From Dyadobacter psychrotolerans (GTDB lineage: Bacteria; Bacteroidota; Bacteroidia; Cytophagales; Spirosomataceae), in NCBI RefSeq assembly GCF_004349265.1, contig NZ_SMFL01000007.1:124001-188000 (forward strand): a stretch of 64,000 nt of DNA, written 5' to 3'. The position numbers were made by a program, and so were the translations under genes. A model generated the notes under the pieces. It saw only the letters and a program-made list of their open reading frames with translations. It ran no database searches and had not been told where the DNA came from. Positions 54,252 to 63,681 of this stretch are shown here, piece after piece. Positions within the stretch are counted from its first letter, which is position 1; every line of letters begins with the position of its first letter.

Positions 54252-54665
54252 TTATAATATCAGAACCAAAGTGCCTCCAACGATTAAAAGAGCGCCGATG
54301 GCTGCTTTCAGGGTTAATGCCTCTTTCAGGATCAGAACCGAAAGCAGAATGGTTAAGGCGACACTGAGTTTATCCACTGGGGCCACTTGTGATACTTTTC
54401 CAATTTGAAGCGCCTTATAATAAAATATCCACGAAAGACCGGTGGCCAGCCCGGATAAGACAAGAAAGATCAGGGTGTACTTTGAAAGTTCATTAATGCC
54501 CTTGAGTTCACCTCGGGAGAATACAATTCCCCAGGCAACGATCAAAACAACTACCGTACGGATGGCTGTGGCCAGATCAGAATTGACCCCCGTGACACCG
54601 ACTTTAGCCAGTATGGCTGTTAGAGAAGCAAAAAAAGCTGATAATAAGGCATACGTCCACCACAT
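54252..54665 (-). CDS. Half-size EamA/DMT transporter (paralogue 2)
   Basis: The product has 137 residues, one EamA domain (AFFASLTAILAKVGVTGV, RTVVVLIVAWGIVF, SGLATGLSWIFYYKALQIG, LLSVLILKEALTLKA). It is a paralogue of the 49895 protein on the opposite strand, and the two may assemble as a heterodimer, although they are in different operons. It is between the phosphoesterase and the propeller lipoprotein. Confidence 0.85.
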   Translation of the reverse strand: MWWTYALLSAFFASLTAILAKVGVTGVNSDLATAIRTVVVLIVAWGIVFSRGELKGINELSKYTLIFLVLSGLATGLSWIFYYKALQIGKVSQVAPVDKLSVALTILLSVLILKEALTLKAAIGALLIVGGTLVLIL

Positions 54666-54707
54666 ATTATTTATAAATTTAATTGGCTAATCATTTAATG
54701 CAAGCTC

Positions 54708-55601
54708 TTATTTGCGCTGATATGCATACAAATGAACCGGTAGTTTCTTGTCACTTTCTTCGCTCAGGGTAAGGTAAGCAGATGCATTTTTTGTGAAGGT
54801 CAATGCTTCTCCCTGAGCTTCTAGCGAGTAGGGAAGAATCGAAGCGGGACGCACAAGTGCCTGAGCAATCGTCTCATTGCCTTTAAGTCGCCAGTGATAG
54901 ATATGCAGGTAACTTTTAATGATAATCTGTGAATTATCCAGCGAGACGTTGCCATCGGTGATGTAGGAGCCTACATCGGTTCCTGGGGAAAAGGGCATTT
55001 CGGCTATAAATTCAGCTGTTAGGAGCCGGTCGTACACTTGTGGGAAAGCCAGTCGGTAGAGCCGCTTTTTGTTTTCCCTTTTGGAAAGTATATAAATATC
55101 TTTGCTTTGGTGATCGATAAGTAAACATTCTGCATCGCGCGGGCCATCCGGGTATTGAAATATAATTTTTTGGGCCCTGTCCGTGCTTGCCACTCCATCA
55201 GCAGGCTCTGCAATGCGGTAAATACAGTAGTCCCCATACGTATTGTCATTATCTCCAATATCTCCGATGTAAAGAAAGGTGCCTTCGGGAAAAGTAGTCA
55301 TGGCGATGGCCTCCCAGTCGCGGTTGACCCCGCCTTCCACAGTTACTGATCTGGTCCCCTTCCCCAGACTGTCAATGGCAAAAATCCGGTTTGTATCCCC
55401 TGAATCGTTGTGGGTCCAAAAAACATTGCTGCTTAAACCGCTGGTCACAATCCCGGAAGCTTCGCTGATCTGAATATTTTCAATAACGCCCCTATCAAGA
55501 GCTGTTGAAAAAGAATCTGATTGGGAACCGGAGCTGACCGGGTCTTTTTTACAGGAGATAAAAAGTACCAACAGGCAAATTTTGCAAAGTGATCTTTTCA
55601 T
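54708..55601 (-). CDS. Beta-propeller-like lipoprotein
   Basis: The product has 297 residues with the lipobox FISC (Cys17). The mature chain has repeated strand motifs resembling a propeller (THNDSGDTNRIFAIDSLG, IGDIGDNDNTYGDYCIYRI, SKDIYILSKRENKKRLYRL). The family is unknown to me; SdiA-regulated-like proteins have the same look. Asp/Asn-rich loops could bind Ca2+ or phosphates. It is 69 bases after the RND permease gene. Confidence 0.68.
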   Translation of the reverse strand: MKRSLCKICLLVLFISCKKDPVSSGSQSDSFSTALDRGVIENIQISEASGIVTSGLSSNVFWTHNDSGDTNRIFAIDSLGKGTRSVTVEGGVNRDWEAIAMTTFPEGTFLYIGDIGDNDNTYGDYCIYRIAEPADGVASTDRAQKIIFQYPDGPRDAECLLIDHQSKDIYILSKRENKKRLYRLAFPQVYDRLLTAEFIAEMPFSPGTDVGSYITDGNVSLDNSQIIIKSYLHIYHWRLKGNETIAQALVRPASILPYSLEAQGEALTFTKNASAYLTLSEESDKKLPVHLYAYQRK

Positions 55602-55670
55602 AGGGAAACAATGTTTGAGATGATTGCAGCGATGCCTGGCGCACGATTGTGTACGTCAGGCATCAACAAT

Positions 55671-58600
55671 TTATTTATCAGTCAGCTGCTTTCTGTAAAT
55701 CAGCCGCATAAAGGTTGGAAATACCAGCAACAGCATGGGAAGCCCGAAAACAAATCCCCCAATAACCGCCACGGCCAAAGGCTGCTGCATCTGCGCGCCC
55801 AATCCGAGTCCCAAGGCAAGTGGCATTAGGGCGAGAATAGCGCCAATCGCTGTCATGAGCTTTGGCCGGATCCGCAGCGCAATTGCATAATTAATCGATT
55901 CGTCAAGTTCACCGGACTGCGCCATATTCGCACGGAACTGGGCTACGGTAAAAATGGCATTTTCGGCCAGGATACCTACGATCATGATGATGCCGGTGTA
56001 ACTGCTGACATTGAGAGGAATATTGGTTAAATACAATCCGGTAATACATCCGCAAATCCCCATTAACGAAATAAATAACAACAAAAACGAGAGCAGCCAT
56101 TCCTTGAAAAGAAACATAAATACCCCAAAAACGAGCAGGGAAGCAAGTACCAAAATCAACAGCAGCTCCTTGAAGGATTGTTGTTGTTCAGAATAGGCGC
56201 CCCCGTACGCGATAGTGTATCCTTTTGGAAGAGCGAGCTTGCTCGTCAGCTCTTTTTGTATCTCTAAAATGGCGCTTCCTAAATCCCGGTTGTTCAAACG
56301 GGCGGTTAGCACGACTGCCGATTTAAGGTTTTCACGGCGCTGCTCGGTCTCATCGGAAACAATCTGAACTTTACTGAAAAAGGTAAGCGGACGGGTTGTT
56401 CCATCCGGAAGAAAAATCAACTGGTTTTTAATATGCTCCAGATCGTTAACTTTCAATTCAGCGAAGCGCATCACAATCCGCCGCATCTGTTCTCCGTCCT
56501 GCATCTGGCCCACCTGGATGCCCGCCGTCATGGCTGCCTGTGCCGGAGAAGGTACTGGCTGGTTGGCATTAATCCCCAGTGTGACTCCACCGGTATAGGC
56601 GGCCAGTTGGTTTTGAAAATCCAGCAGCGAGATTTTATATTGGGCAAGAAGCGCCTGGTCAGGGGTAAAAACTAAGGTCGGGCCGGCGACTCTGAGACCA
56701 TCGTTAATATCTTCCAAACCGTTGATCTTTGAAATGATACCTGCGGCCTGCTGTGAGATTTTTTGGAGCGTAGCGTAATCATCACCAAAGAATTTGACTT
56801 CAATGGGCTGCGGTGTACTCATCAAATCCCCGAGAAGATCCGCAATCCGCTGTCCGAAAGAAATGTTAAGTACAGGTTGCTGTGAACTGATTTGTTTTCG
56901 CAGCTCATCGATCACATCCACCGTCTTTTTGGTCCGCACCTTTTTCAACTGAATAGAATAGTCCCCGTAATTCTGCGGTACGGTGCTAAATGACATCCGT
57001 ATGCCGGTCCTTCGGCTGTACGTTTCCACGTCGGGATGGGCAATGATCGTTTTTTCTACCTGCCGAAGTACACGGTCTGTTTCAGGAAGCGAGGTACCCG
57101 CAGGCATAAAATAGTCAAGCACGATCGTGCCTTCATCCAGATCCGGCAGAAAACCCGTTTCGAGCTTTCCATAGCTCCACCAGCCGCATAACATGAAAAC
57201 GATCACCAGCAGGGTTGCCACAATGGGTTTATTAAAAAACCAGGTGAGCCACCTTAGATTTTTCATTTGCTGCTGACCAGTAACATGATGAGATTTTTTA
57301 GGCTCTTTAAAGCCGATCAGCATATGAAAGACAGGTAAAAGCAGCCAGGTAACCAGAAAGGACGTAACCATTGTCAGCTGCATGGTATCAGACAGTTCCC
57401 GAAAGAAGCTTCCGGCCAGTCCGCTCATCAGCCGGAACGGAAAGTGGATCACGATCGTGGCCAGAGAGGAGCCGACCATCGCAGGAAATAGTTCGTGAAT
57501 AGCCTCTTTAACGACGCTAAACCGGTCCTTACCGGGATGGTCTTCGTGCTTTCGGTATATCTGTTCAATAATAACAATGGCATCATCAATAATAAGTCCG
57601 ATAGAGGCCGCGATTGCTCCCAGCGACATGATGTTGATCGATATGCCGGCCAGATAAAGTACCAGCATGGTAAAACCCAGCGTAACAGGAATGGTTAACA
57701 TCACAGCAAGACTCGCCCGCCAGGAGCGAAGAAATACGATCATAACCAAAATGGCAAGAAATAATCCTTCATAGATCGTCTTAATTACACTATCTATGCT
57801 ATCTCCTACAAAAGAGGCCTGGTTGTAATAGGGTTTTAACACCATGCCTTGGGGAAGCTGTTTTTGAATTTCTGCCGCCTTCTGAGAACATTCTTTGGCA
57901 AAATCGATCAGATTAATACCCGGCTGCTTGATCAGGTCAATGAGCACAGCATCATGGCCGTTGGCATTGACAATCAAAAATTCCACCTGCTCTTTCACTT
58001 CGACTTTCGCAAGATCTTTTAGTTTTACCAGCCGGCTTCCGTCGTTTTTAATTACCAGGTTTTCAAGCTCTGTCACATCAACTAACCTGACATCCGTTAG
58101 CGACAGATAAAGACGGTTCAGGTCTTCTACCGGTCCATTGGAAAGCACATAGTTACTGTTATTGAAAACCAGGCTGATCATCGAAGGTGTAATGCCCAGC
58201 AGCGACATTTTAACAGGATCCGTTGTGATGACAAACTCTTTGTTTTTCCCGCCCCTGACAACCACGTTGGAAATTCCCCGAACCTGAGAGAATAAAGGCC
58301 GAACGATCAGGTTCGCCTTATCGCGAAGGGCGACCAGACTGTGTTTTTTACTCTCCAGGGTATATCCATAAACTGGAAATACAGATTGATTCATGGCTTC
58401 GGCAGCAATGCTGACTCCAGCGGGCAGAAAGTTTTTAATTTCATTGATCCGGCTTTCTACCTGGGTTTTTGCGCCATAGACATCGGTGTTCCAATCAAAG
58501 AACACGTCTATGACACAGCTGCCGCGGCTGGTAGAGCTTTTTACGACCTGAACACCTTTTACTTTCTTGACCGCACTTTCCAAAGGTTTGGTTACCGTGA

Positions 58601-58781
58601 TCATCATACGGTCAATGGGCTGCTGTCCGGCATCGGCAATCAGGGTGATCCTTGGAAACACTACTTCGGGAAACAGGTTCGTTTCCATTTGGGTATAAGA
58701 AAAAATACCTGCCATCGTCAGCAACAAACCGATAAACAGAATGGGTTTGCTGAATATCTGAAGATAATTTTTATTCTCCAT
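55671..58781 (-). CDS. RND efflux permease (non-metal type)
   Basis: The product has 1036 residues with the RND layout. TM4 shows IGLIIDDAIVIIEQIYR, i.e. an Asp-Asp pair without the DFG of heavy-metal pumps, so it is likely an organic-substrate or lipid pump. Porter-domain stretches (LADLLGDLMSTPQPIEVKFF, GGVTLGINANQPVPSPAQAA) are present. Its start overlaps the preceding PAP2 gene by 11 bases. With the adaptor and TolC genes upstream it makes a complete tripartite system. Confidence 0.92.
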   Translation of the reverse strand: MENKNYLQIFSKPILFIGLLLTMAGIFSYTQMETNLFPEVVFPRITLIADAGQQPIDRMMITVTKPLESAVKKVKGVQVVKSSTSRGSCVIDVFFDWNTDVYGAKTQVESRINEIKNFLPAGVSIAAEAMNQSVFPVYGYTLESKKHSLVALRDKANLIVRPLFSQVRGISNVVVRGGKNKEFVITTDPVKMSLLGITPSMISLVFNNSNYVLSNGPVEDLNRLYLSLTDVRLVDVTELENLVIKNDGSRLVKLKDLAKVEVKEQVEFLIVNANGHDAVLIDLIKQPGINLIDFAKECSQKAAEIQKQLPQGMVLKPYYNQASFVGDSIDSVIKTIYEGLFLAILVMIVFLRSWRASLAVMLTIPVTLGFTMLVLYLAGISINIMSLGAIAASIGLIIDDAIVIIEQIYRKHEDHPGKDRFSVVKEAIHELFPAMVGSSLATIVIHFPFRLMSGLAGSFFRELSDTMQLTMVTSFLVTWLLLPVFHMLIGFKEPKKSHHVTGQQQMKNLRWLTWFFNKPIVATLLVIVFMLCGWWSYGKLETGFLPDLDEGTIVLDYFMPAGTSLPETDRVLRQVEKTIIAHPDVETYSRRTGIRMSFSTVPQNYGDYSIQLKKVRTKKTVDVIDELRKQISSQQPVLNISFGQRIADLLGDLMSTPQPIEVKFFGDDYATLQKISQQAAGIISKINGLEDINDGLRVAGPTLVFTPDQALLAQYKISLLDFQNQLAAYTGGVTLGINANQPVPSPAQAAMTAGIQVGQMQDGEQMRRIVMRFAELKVNDLEHIKNQLIFLPDGTTRPLTFFSKVQIVSDETEQRRENLKSAVVLTARLNNRDLGSAILEIQKELTSKLALPKGYTIAYGGAYSEQQQSFKELLLILVLASLLVFGVFMFLFKEWLLSFLLLFISLMGICGCITGLYLTNIPLNVSSYTGIIMIVGILAENAIFTVAQFRANMAQSGELDESINYAIALRIRPKLMTAIGAILALMPLALGLGLGAQMQQPLAVAVIGGFVFGLPMLLLVFPTFMRLIYRKQLTDK

Positions 58782-59373
58782 GGGTTTGGCCGGTTATGGA
58801 TCCGGCGTTAAAAAAATGAGCAGTTAAACGAAAATAAATGCTGGACGCTCCACAGGAAAGCAGTGGGCTGATCATCAGTGGAACCAGTACATCCGAAGGG
58901 AAATGGACTCCCAGATAAACACGGCTGTAAGCCACCAGAAATGCCCAGGTAAGCATGATCAGTGCAGTCATTGTCACTTGTTTTCGGGCCGTGAAAATCA
59001 TATAAAAACTCAGCGAGAAAACATTCATCGCATGTGATGAGACAAAACCATACTTACCGCCCCGGTACTGGTTCACGTAATGCAGCATATGTTCAATGCC
59101 AGGTGTATGACTGGGTCGGAGCCGGTGAAAGATGGGTTTAATTACCGAGGAAGCCAGCTGATCGCTGATCAGTATCAATAGGGCTGCAACAAAAAGATGA
59201 ACAATGGCCTTTCTTCCCAGATCTTTGATCCAAAGAATAATAATCAAAAGATAAAAAGGTACCCAGGCAATTCTGCTGCTTACCGTCCACATGATACGGT
59301 CCAGTAGTGGTGCGTGGGCTGCATTGATTTTAATCAGCCAGGCCATGTCCAGGTAATTGAATATTTCTGTCAT
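58771..59373 (-). CDS. PAP2-superfamily membrane phosphatase
   Basis: I start at ATG 59373, which overlaps the upstream gene's stop as ATGA; the frame continues to 59538 inside that gene and is not coding there. The product has 200 residues with about five membrane helices and the PAP2 motifs KPIFHRLRP, GFVSSHAMNVF and SRVYLGVHFPSDV. The substrate could be a lipid or polyprenyl phosphate at the periplasmic face. It is the third PAP2 gene in the window and sits between another PAP2 and the RND permease. Confidence 0.88.
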   Translation of the reverse strand: MTEIFNYLDMAWLIKINAAHAPLLDRIMWTVSSRIAWVPFYLLIIILWIKDLGRKAIVHLFVAALLILISDQLASSVIKPIFHRLRPSHTPGIEHMLHYVNQYRGGKYGFVSSHAMNVFSLSFYMIFTARKQVTMTALIMLTWAFLVAYSRVYLGVHFPSDVLVPLMISPLLSCGASSIYFRLTAHFFNAGSITGQTHGE

Positions 59374-59966
59374 TTGCGCCGGGCAGCTAACCGCTGATTT
59401 ATTTTGTAACATAAATAAGAGGTGCCTGCTCCGATGATTGCACCGGCCAGTACATCTGTCGGATAATGCACCCCAAGGTCTACACGTGAATACGCAACTG
59501 AGGACGCCCACAGGTAGGCAGGGGCGATCACATACCATTTGGGACAGATCAGACTGACCGATGTTGCCAAAGCAAATGCATCGGTGGTGTGCCCGGAGGG
59601 GAAAGAAGGGCTGCCGCCTTGCGTAGCCTTTTGAATAAATGCGTATGTCACAAAAGGACGGTCTCGGTGAACCAAATATTTAAGGGCATCGGTCACTACC
59701 GAAGCAGAAATCACCGAGACTCCGATGTAAATCGCGTTTCTTTTTAAAAGAGAATCTTTCTTTAATAATCCCAGGCCAAGCATTGCGATCGGAATGCCCA
59801 AACTTACAGGAGCCGCAGAATTTGTTATTCCCCGGAAAAAGCCATCTGTACCCGTGTTCCGGTGCAGGTTTACAAACTTCAACAGGTTGATATCTGCATT
59901 TTGTGCATACGCTGTTTTGAGCAGCATCAGGGAGAGCAAAAAGAGAACAAAAAGTGATTTTTTCAT
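59370..59966 (-). CDS. PAP2-superfamily phosphatase with signal peptide
   Basis: The product has 198 residues with a signal peptide (ending KTAYAQ), then PAP2 motifs KYLVHRDRP, SFPSGHTTDAF and SRVDLGVHYPTDV, all catalytic residues present. It overlaps the adaptor gene by 4 bases and the next PAP2 gene by 4. The tight coupling suggests a role with the pump, for example dephosphorylating an exported lipid or lipid A; this is inference. Confidence 0.9.
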   Translation of the reverse strand: MKKSLFVLFLLSLMLLKTAYAQNADINLLKFVNLHRNTGTDGFFRGITNSAAPVSLGIPIAMLGLGLLKKDSLLKRNAIYIGVSVISASVVTDALKYLVHRDRPFVTYAFIQKATQGGSPSFPSGHTTDAFALATSVSLICPKWYVIAPAYLWASSVAYSRVDLGVHYPTDVLAGAIIGAGTSYLCYKINQRLAARRK

Positions 59967-60886
59967 TTAGAGATGCTGATTTGGGCTGTATCGGGTAATC
60001 CGTAGCTTCCCGAGCTGATAATCCGGTCCGATAGCGAGAATTTAGGAGAGATGATTTCGACGTTTTCGCTGTTTCTGTTTCCGATCTGAATGGGTACTTT
60101 AACGGCGGTGCTGTCATTAATGAGTTTCATGACCCAGTATTCGCTCATCATTTCATCGGTTAATACCGCTGATTTTGGAAATACCTGCTTGCCGGTCGAA
60201 CTGGATTTGGACACCATCACTTTTACGATCATGTTTTCGGGAAGAAACAGGCTTTGTTTTGTTTTGGCCAGAATCGTCTGTGTCTGTGCCAAGACATTCA
60301 TCGCTGTAAGCGCCGTTGAAAAAGTGCCCGGGTAAGATTTATTATCCGGCAGGATGATTGTACAGCTCTTACCCGTTTTGGCAAAAGCGGCATATTCAAA
60401 GGGAACATTGACCATAAAGGCCAGATCACTGCTTTCAGCGATCGTGCACAGAGGACCACCTTCCAAAACGTAATCGCCCGGCTGCTGTTTGTCCAGAGTA
60501 CTGATAACCCCTGATGCAGATGCCCGGACCTTGATGATGCCAAAGCCTGAAAGGGTAGAATCAATCTTGACGGCTTCTGTTCCTAGCGCCCTGCTTTCTT
60601 TTGATTGCAGGATGTAGAGAATATCACCTTTAATGACCTTATCACCCAGTTTTACGTTGACACCCGTGATAAAGGCGGGGATCGGGGCAGTCACAATGTT
60701 TCTTTTCAGGTAGTAGGTGGTAGCAAATAAGGTCAAATCATCGGAAATGGAACCTTGCCGCACATGAATAACTTTGACCTGAGCTTTGGGTGCAGACTCT
60801 GTCTGGGCAGCATCAGGTTTGGTTGCCGGAGTACAGCTATCTGTCAAAAAAGGTAAAACCAGGAAGAACAAAAGAATACGTTTCAT
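59963..60886 (-). CDS. HlyD-type RND periplasmic adaptor lipoprotein
   Basis: The product has 307 residues with the lipobox LTDSC (Cys18). Lipoyl halves: ITGVNVKLGDKVIKGDILYI and KVRASASGVISTLDKQQPGD; a beta-barrel part (AFMVNVPFEYAAFAKTGKSC) and membrane-proximal domain follow. Shorter than the CzcB-type adaptor at 8686 because the coiled hairpin between the lipoyl halves is only a short turn. It starts 17 bases after the TolC gene and is the adaptor of the RND pump downstream. Confidence 0.87.
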   Translation of the reverse strand: MKRILLFFLVLPFLTDSCTPATKPDAAQTESAPKAQVKVIHVRQGSISDDLTLFATTYYLKRNIVTAPIPAFITGVNVKLGDKVIKGDILYILQSKESRALGTEAVKIDSTLSGFGIIKVRASASGVISTLDKQQPGDYVLEGGPLCTIAESSDLAFMVNVPFEYAAFAKTGKSCTIILPDNKSYPGTFSTALTAMNVLAQTQTILAKTKQSLFLPENMIVKVMVSKSSSTGKQVFPKSAVLTDEMMSEYWVMKLINDSTAVKVPIQIGNRNSENVEIISPKFSLSDRIISSGSYGLPDTAQISISK

Positions 60887-60903
60887 AATAGTTAAATTGG
60901 GTT

Positions 60904-62190
60904 TTACCAGTTCCAGTAATTGTAAGCGTTTATCAGTATCTGCTTTTGGGCAGAGAGCAGCGCATAATCCCGCTGGATAATCGCCCTGTTTTTCAGAGTT
61001 GTCAGGTAGATAATGATTGAGAGCTGACCTGTTAAAATCTCCTTTTTGTAAGTGTTTAAAAGCGTTTCGTATTCGGCAAGTTGCTGTTGGGCAAGGCTTT
61101 CTCTGAGGCCGTAAGAGCCGAGTTCTGCAAGGATCTTCGCTTTCCTGACTGTATTTTGATTGATGAAATTTTGCCTGGAAAAGGAAACTGATTTTTGTAG
61201 CACCTGGGTTTTATTTCTGGTAATGCCCTTTTGGTGGCCATCAAAAAGGGGGTAAACAAGCGTAAGCCCGACACTGGCTCCCAGACGCCGGGGGATAGTC
61301 GGAGCATAAATGGCATTGAGTCCGGCATTTGCATTCAGGTTGAGCTGCGGTTTGTATTTGAGCTCAAACACATTTTGCAGTGCGGCCAGGTTAGCACTAT
61401 CTAATTTGTATTTTTCCAGAAATACTGAGTTTTCAGCCTCGCGCGCGAGTTGCAAATTTATTGGTTGAAGATTAACCAAAGTCGTGTCGTTGATACCACT
61501 CAACACGTTCAGGTCCATCAGGTCTCTTCGGTAACTTGCCCGGAAAGCAGCCAGCTGCGCCAGCATATTTTCGTATTCAAGATTCAGAAGGCTTAAATCG
61601 GATTGTTTGTAAATACTTGATTCCACAAGTTTTCGAACCAAAGCCCGCTGCTGCGGAAGCATCTGGGAAAGTTGATCCAGATAACGGATTTGCTCTAAAT
61701 CCTGCTGGCACAAAATGTACTGATCTGTAACCAGTTTTTCCACGTCATGCCCTGACAGGGCAACCAGATTCTGGTTGATCTGCGCACTGACCTTAAACTG
61801 CTCACCTGCAATCCGGGCACGCGGCTCGTTAAACAGCGGCTGTGTAAGCGTAAGCTGGGCAAGGTACTGACCGCCGTTAGACGCCCCGATATCGTAACCG
61901 AAATACCGGTTCGCACTATTCGAATTGGGTTCGAACCGGGTATGGCCGTTATCGGAGGATACAATCGGAGCAAAAAGGTAGGTGGCAACAACACCGATTT
62001 GAGGTTTGGTGTAAAAAGCTTTCAACCGCTCAACCTCTATCAGGTTCGCTCTACCAAGATTGACATTGTCGTTGACCAGCGGGCTATTTTCTCTGGCTCT
62101 GCTCGTGTAATAGGTCAGGTCGCGTTGCGCAGAAAGCGGATGTAAGCTTCCCAGAAAACTAATTACCAATAAATATTTGAAAAAAGACAT
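60904..62190 (-). CDS. TolC-family outer-membrane efflux protein
   Basis: The product has 428 residues with a signal peptide (ending PLSAQ) and two helical hairpin halves: RARENSPLVNDNVNLGRANL, LTLQPLF-like turn at LTQPLFNEPRARIAGEQF, then LVYPLFDGHQKGITRNKTQV. Typical TolC. It is the outer-membrane channel for the RND pump, in contrast to the first pump which carries its channel as a fusion. Confidence 0.9.
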   Translation of the reverse strand: MSFFKYLLVISFLGSLHPLSAQRDLTYYTSRARENSPLVNDNVNLGRANLIEVERLKAFYTKPQIGVVATYLFAPIVSSDNGHTRFEPNSNSANRYFGYDIGASNGGQYLAQLTLTQPLFNEPRARIAGEQFKVSAQINQNLVALSGHDVEKLVTDQYILCQQDLEQIRYLDQLSQMLPQQRALVRKLVESSIYKQSDLSLLNLEYENMLAQLAAFRASYRRDLMDLNVLSGINDTTLVNLQPINLQLAREAENSVFLEKYKLDSANLAALQNVFELKYKPQLNLNANAGLNAIYAPTIPRRLGASVGLTLVYPLFDGHQKGITRNKTQVLQKSVSFSRQNFINQNTVRKAKILAELGSYGLRESLAQQQLAEYETLLNTYKKEILTGQLSIIIYLTTLKNRAIIQRDYALLSAQKQILINAYNYWNW

Positions 62191-62214
62191 AAACTGGATC
62201 AGGTTAGGAAGGCA

Positions 62215-62646
62215 TCAGTCGGGTTCTTCTGCTATGAAATTTCCGGCGGTATCGAAGATGAGCTCTTTTCCGGTAATCTGGATTTCATACGTCGTATCCC
62301 CAGCGGTCTTGACAATTTTCTCACAACGAAGAATTCTTTCCTTAGGATAGTTAGCCGTTATATATCCCTTAACAGCTTTAAGATTGGGTAGTCGGTTCTC
62401 AGCCAGTATTAGCTCAGTTTCAGTAACGGTATTATTCATATCGAATGAAACAGCTCCTTTTTCAGCTCCTTCGGAATATTTCGCTTCCCAGATCGGGGAT
62501 TCATCATTCCATTGTTCAATGAATGCGTTTGGATGTAGGGTCTTAAAGGCTTCAACCGTTTTTTCGGGAGGAGTTGTACCTTGTTTTTTTTCGGTACAGG
62601 CAGCCAAAATTACGAAGGCAAGCAGTGGCAACGTTTTGTTTTTCAT
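62215..62646 (-). CDS. PepSY-like lipoprotein
   Basis: The product has 143 residues with the lipobox LAAC (Cys16). It carries PepSY-like repeats (AFKTLHPNAFIEQWNDESPI, WEAKYSEGAEKGAVSFD; VKGYITANYPKERILRCEKI, YEIQITGKELIFDTAGNF). It is a paralogue of the 32430 protein but lipid-anchored. As the first gene of the RND/PAP2 operon, with 24 bases to TolC, it may sense or inhibit at the membrane. Confidence 0.85.
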   Translation of the reverse strand: MKNKTLPLLAFVILAACTEKKQGTTPPEKTVEAFKTLHPNAFIEQWNDESPIWEAKYSEGAEKGAVSFDMNNTVTETELILAENRLPNLKAVKGYITANYPKERILRCEKIVKTAGDTTYEIQITGKELIFDTAGNFIAEEPD

Positions 62647-63033
62647 GTTTTGCGATCATTAAGTTGTCACAAAACTCAGAGGCAATTTTGAGGAATTTCT
62701 GTTTGTGGAAATGAAGTGACGAAACATTCAGAATTTTCCTTCAAAGAAATTGCTGAACTGATTAGAGTATGATTGATCAGTTATATTTGAATAGGTCAGA
62801 GAATAAAGGGCTAGATTAAAAGATTGCACCGTAGCGGTCGCTATATTTTTAGTTCTAAGACATAATTATACACGGTTCCGTAAGCTATTGGAGAATCCGG
62901 ATGTCTTGACCACGTGATTACGTGGCAAATTGACCACCAACAGACAATTGTTTATCAATAGTTAAAGAGATATAAATCAATTATTTAGCTTGGGCAATTT
63001 CAACCGAACCGACATGTCCTTAATTTCCGAATT
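62647..63033. other. Intergenic region with a palindromic repeat
   Basis: About 390 bases upstream of the RND operon and the second repeat copy. At 62906-62938 TTGACCAC occurs twice (62906-62913, 62930-62937), and between lies CCACGT-GATT-ACGTGG (62910-62925), a perfect 6-bp inverted repeat. The pattern resembles the multiple terminal repeats of IS21-like elements but no transposase is near. No gene seen. Confidence 0.45.
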
Positions 63034-63366
63034 GTGGTGATCTGTGGCTCTGAATTCTCCAGTCAGCCAGTGAAATCCAGCGAGCTGAGCACGCTGGCTG
63101 ATTTTTTCAAGGCCATCGAAAAAGCCCCCAGGTTCTGCAGTACACATATTGGCGTGTATGCATCCCTGCTCAACTACTGGAATGAGCAGGGCAGGATCAG
63201 CCCGATCCGGGTTTTCAGTCATCAAATGATCGGGCTGGCTAAGTTGTCCTGCCGCGATACGTATTTTAAGTATGTCGGTGAGCTTAGCGAATATGGATAT
63301 ATCCGGTATGAGCGTTCCTTTAACCGAAACAGGCCAAGTGAGATCTATTTTATTTGTGGCATATGA
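63034..63366 (+). CDS. Small winged-helix-like protein of the conjugative element (copy 2)
   Basis: The product has 110 residues; from SSELSTLADFFKAIEK on it is nearly identical to copy 1 (GVYASLLNYWNEQGRISPIR, SHQMIGLAKLSCRDTY). The N-terminal 16 residues (from ATG 63034) are unrelated to copy 1, and a one-base length difference just before the conserved core puts the copies in different frames relative to the shared GTCAGCCAGTGA. So the start here has been re-made by local sequence and the true start is uncertain. The gene is probably still functional in its core. Confidence 0.6.
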   Translation: MVICGSEFSSQPVKSSELSTLADFFKAIEKAPRFCSTHIGVYASLLNYWNEQGRISPIRVFSHQMIGLAKLSCRDTYFKYVGELSEYGYIRYERSFNRNRPSEIYFICGI

Positions 63367-63681
63367 TATGAAAAGGGATTAAGGATGAAGTAAACCAAAA
63401 CCACTGAAAAACGATGGATGAGCTTGGAAAGATAAATCCGTTTCAGATCCTGGCAAAAAGCCTGACAAGAATTGAGCACATGCTGGTTTGTCTGCTGGAG
63501 AACACCGATGTGAATCCTGCATCTATATCACCGCAGCAACCAGAGCTGTTAAGCATCACAGAAGGTGCCCGGTTTCTGGGACTAAGTAAACAGGCTGTTT
63601 ACCGTCATATCGGAAAAATACCACATTATAAAAGAAACGGGCGGCTTTACTTCAAGCGCCAGGAGCTGGTTGAATATGTTG
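63062..63681 (+). repeat. Direct repeat, copy 2 (two-gene cassette)
   Basis: Counterpart of 1428-2045, same orientation, 620 bases against 618. Begins with the GTCAGCCAGTGA that ends the upstream gene in copy 1; that gene itself is absent here. Divergence is clearly above sequencing-error level and appears mostly at synonymous sites, so both copies have been under selection. Confidence 0.88.
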
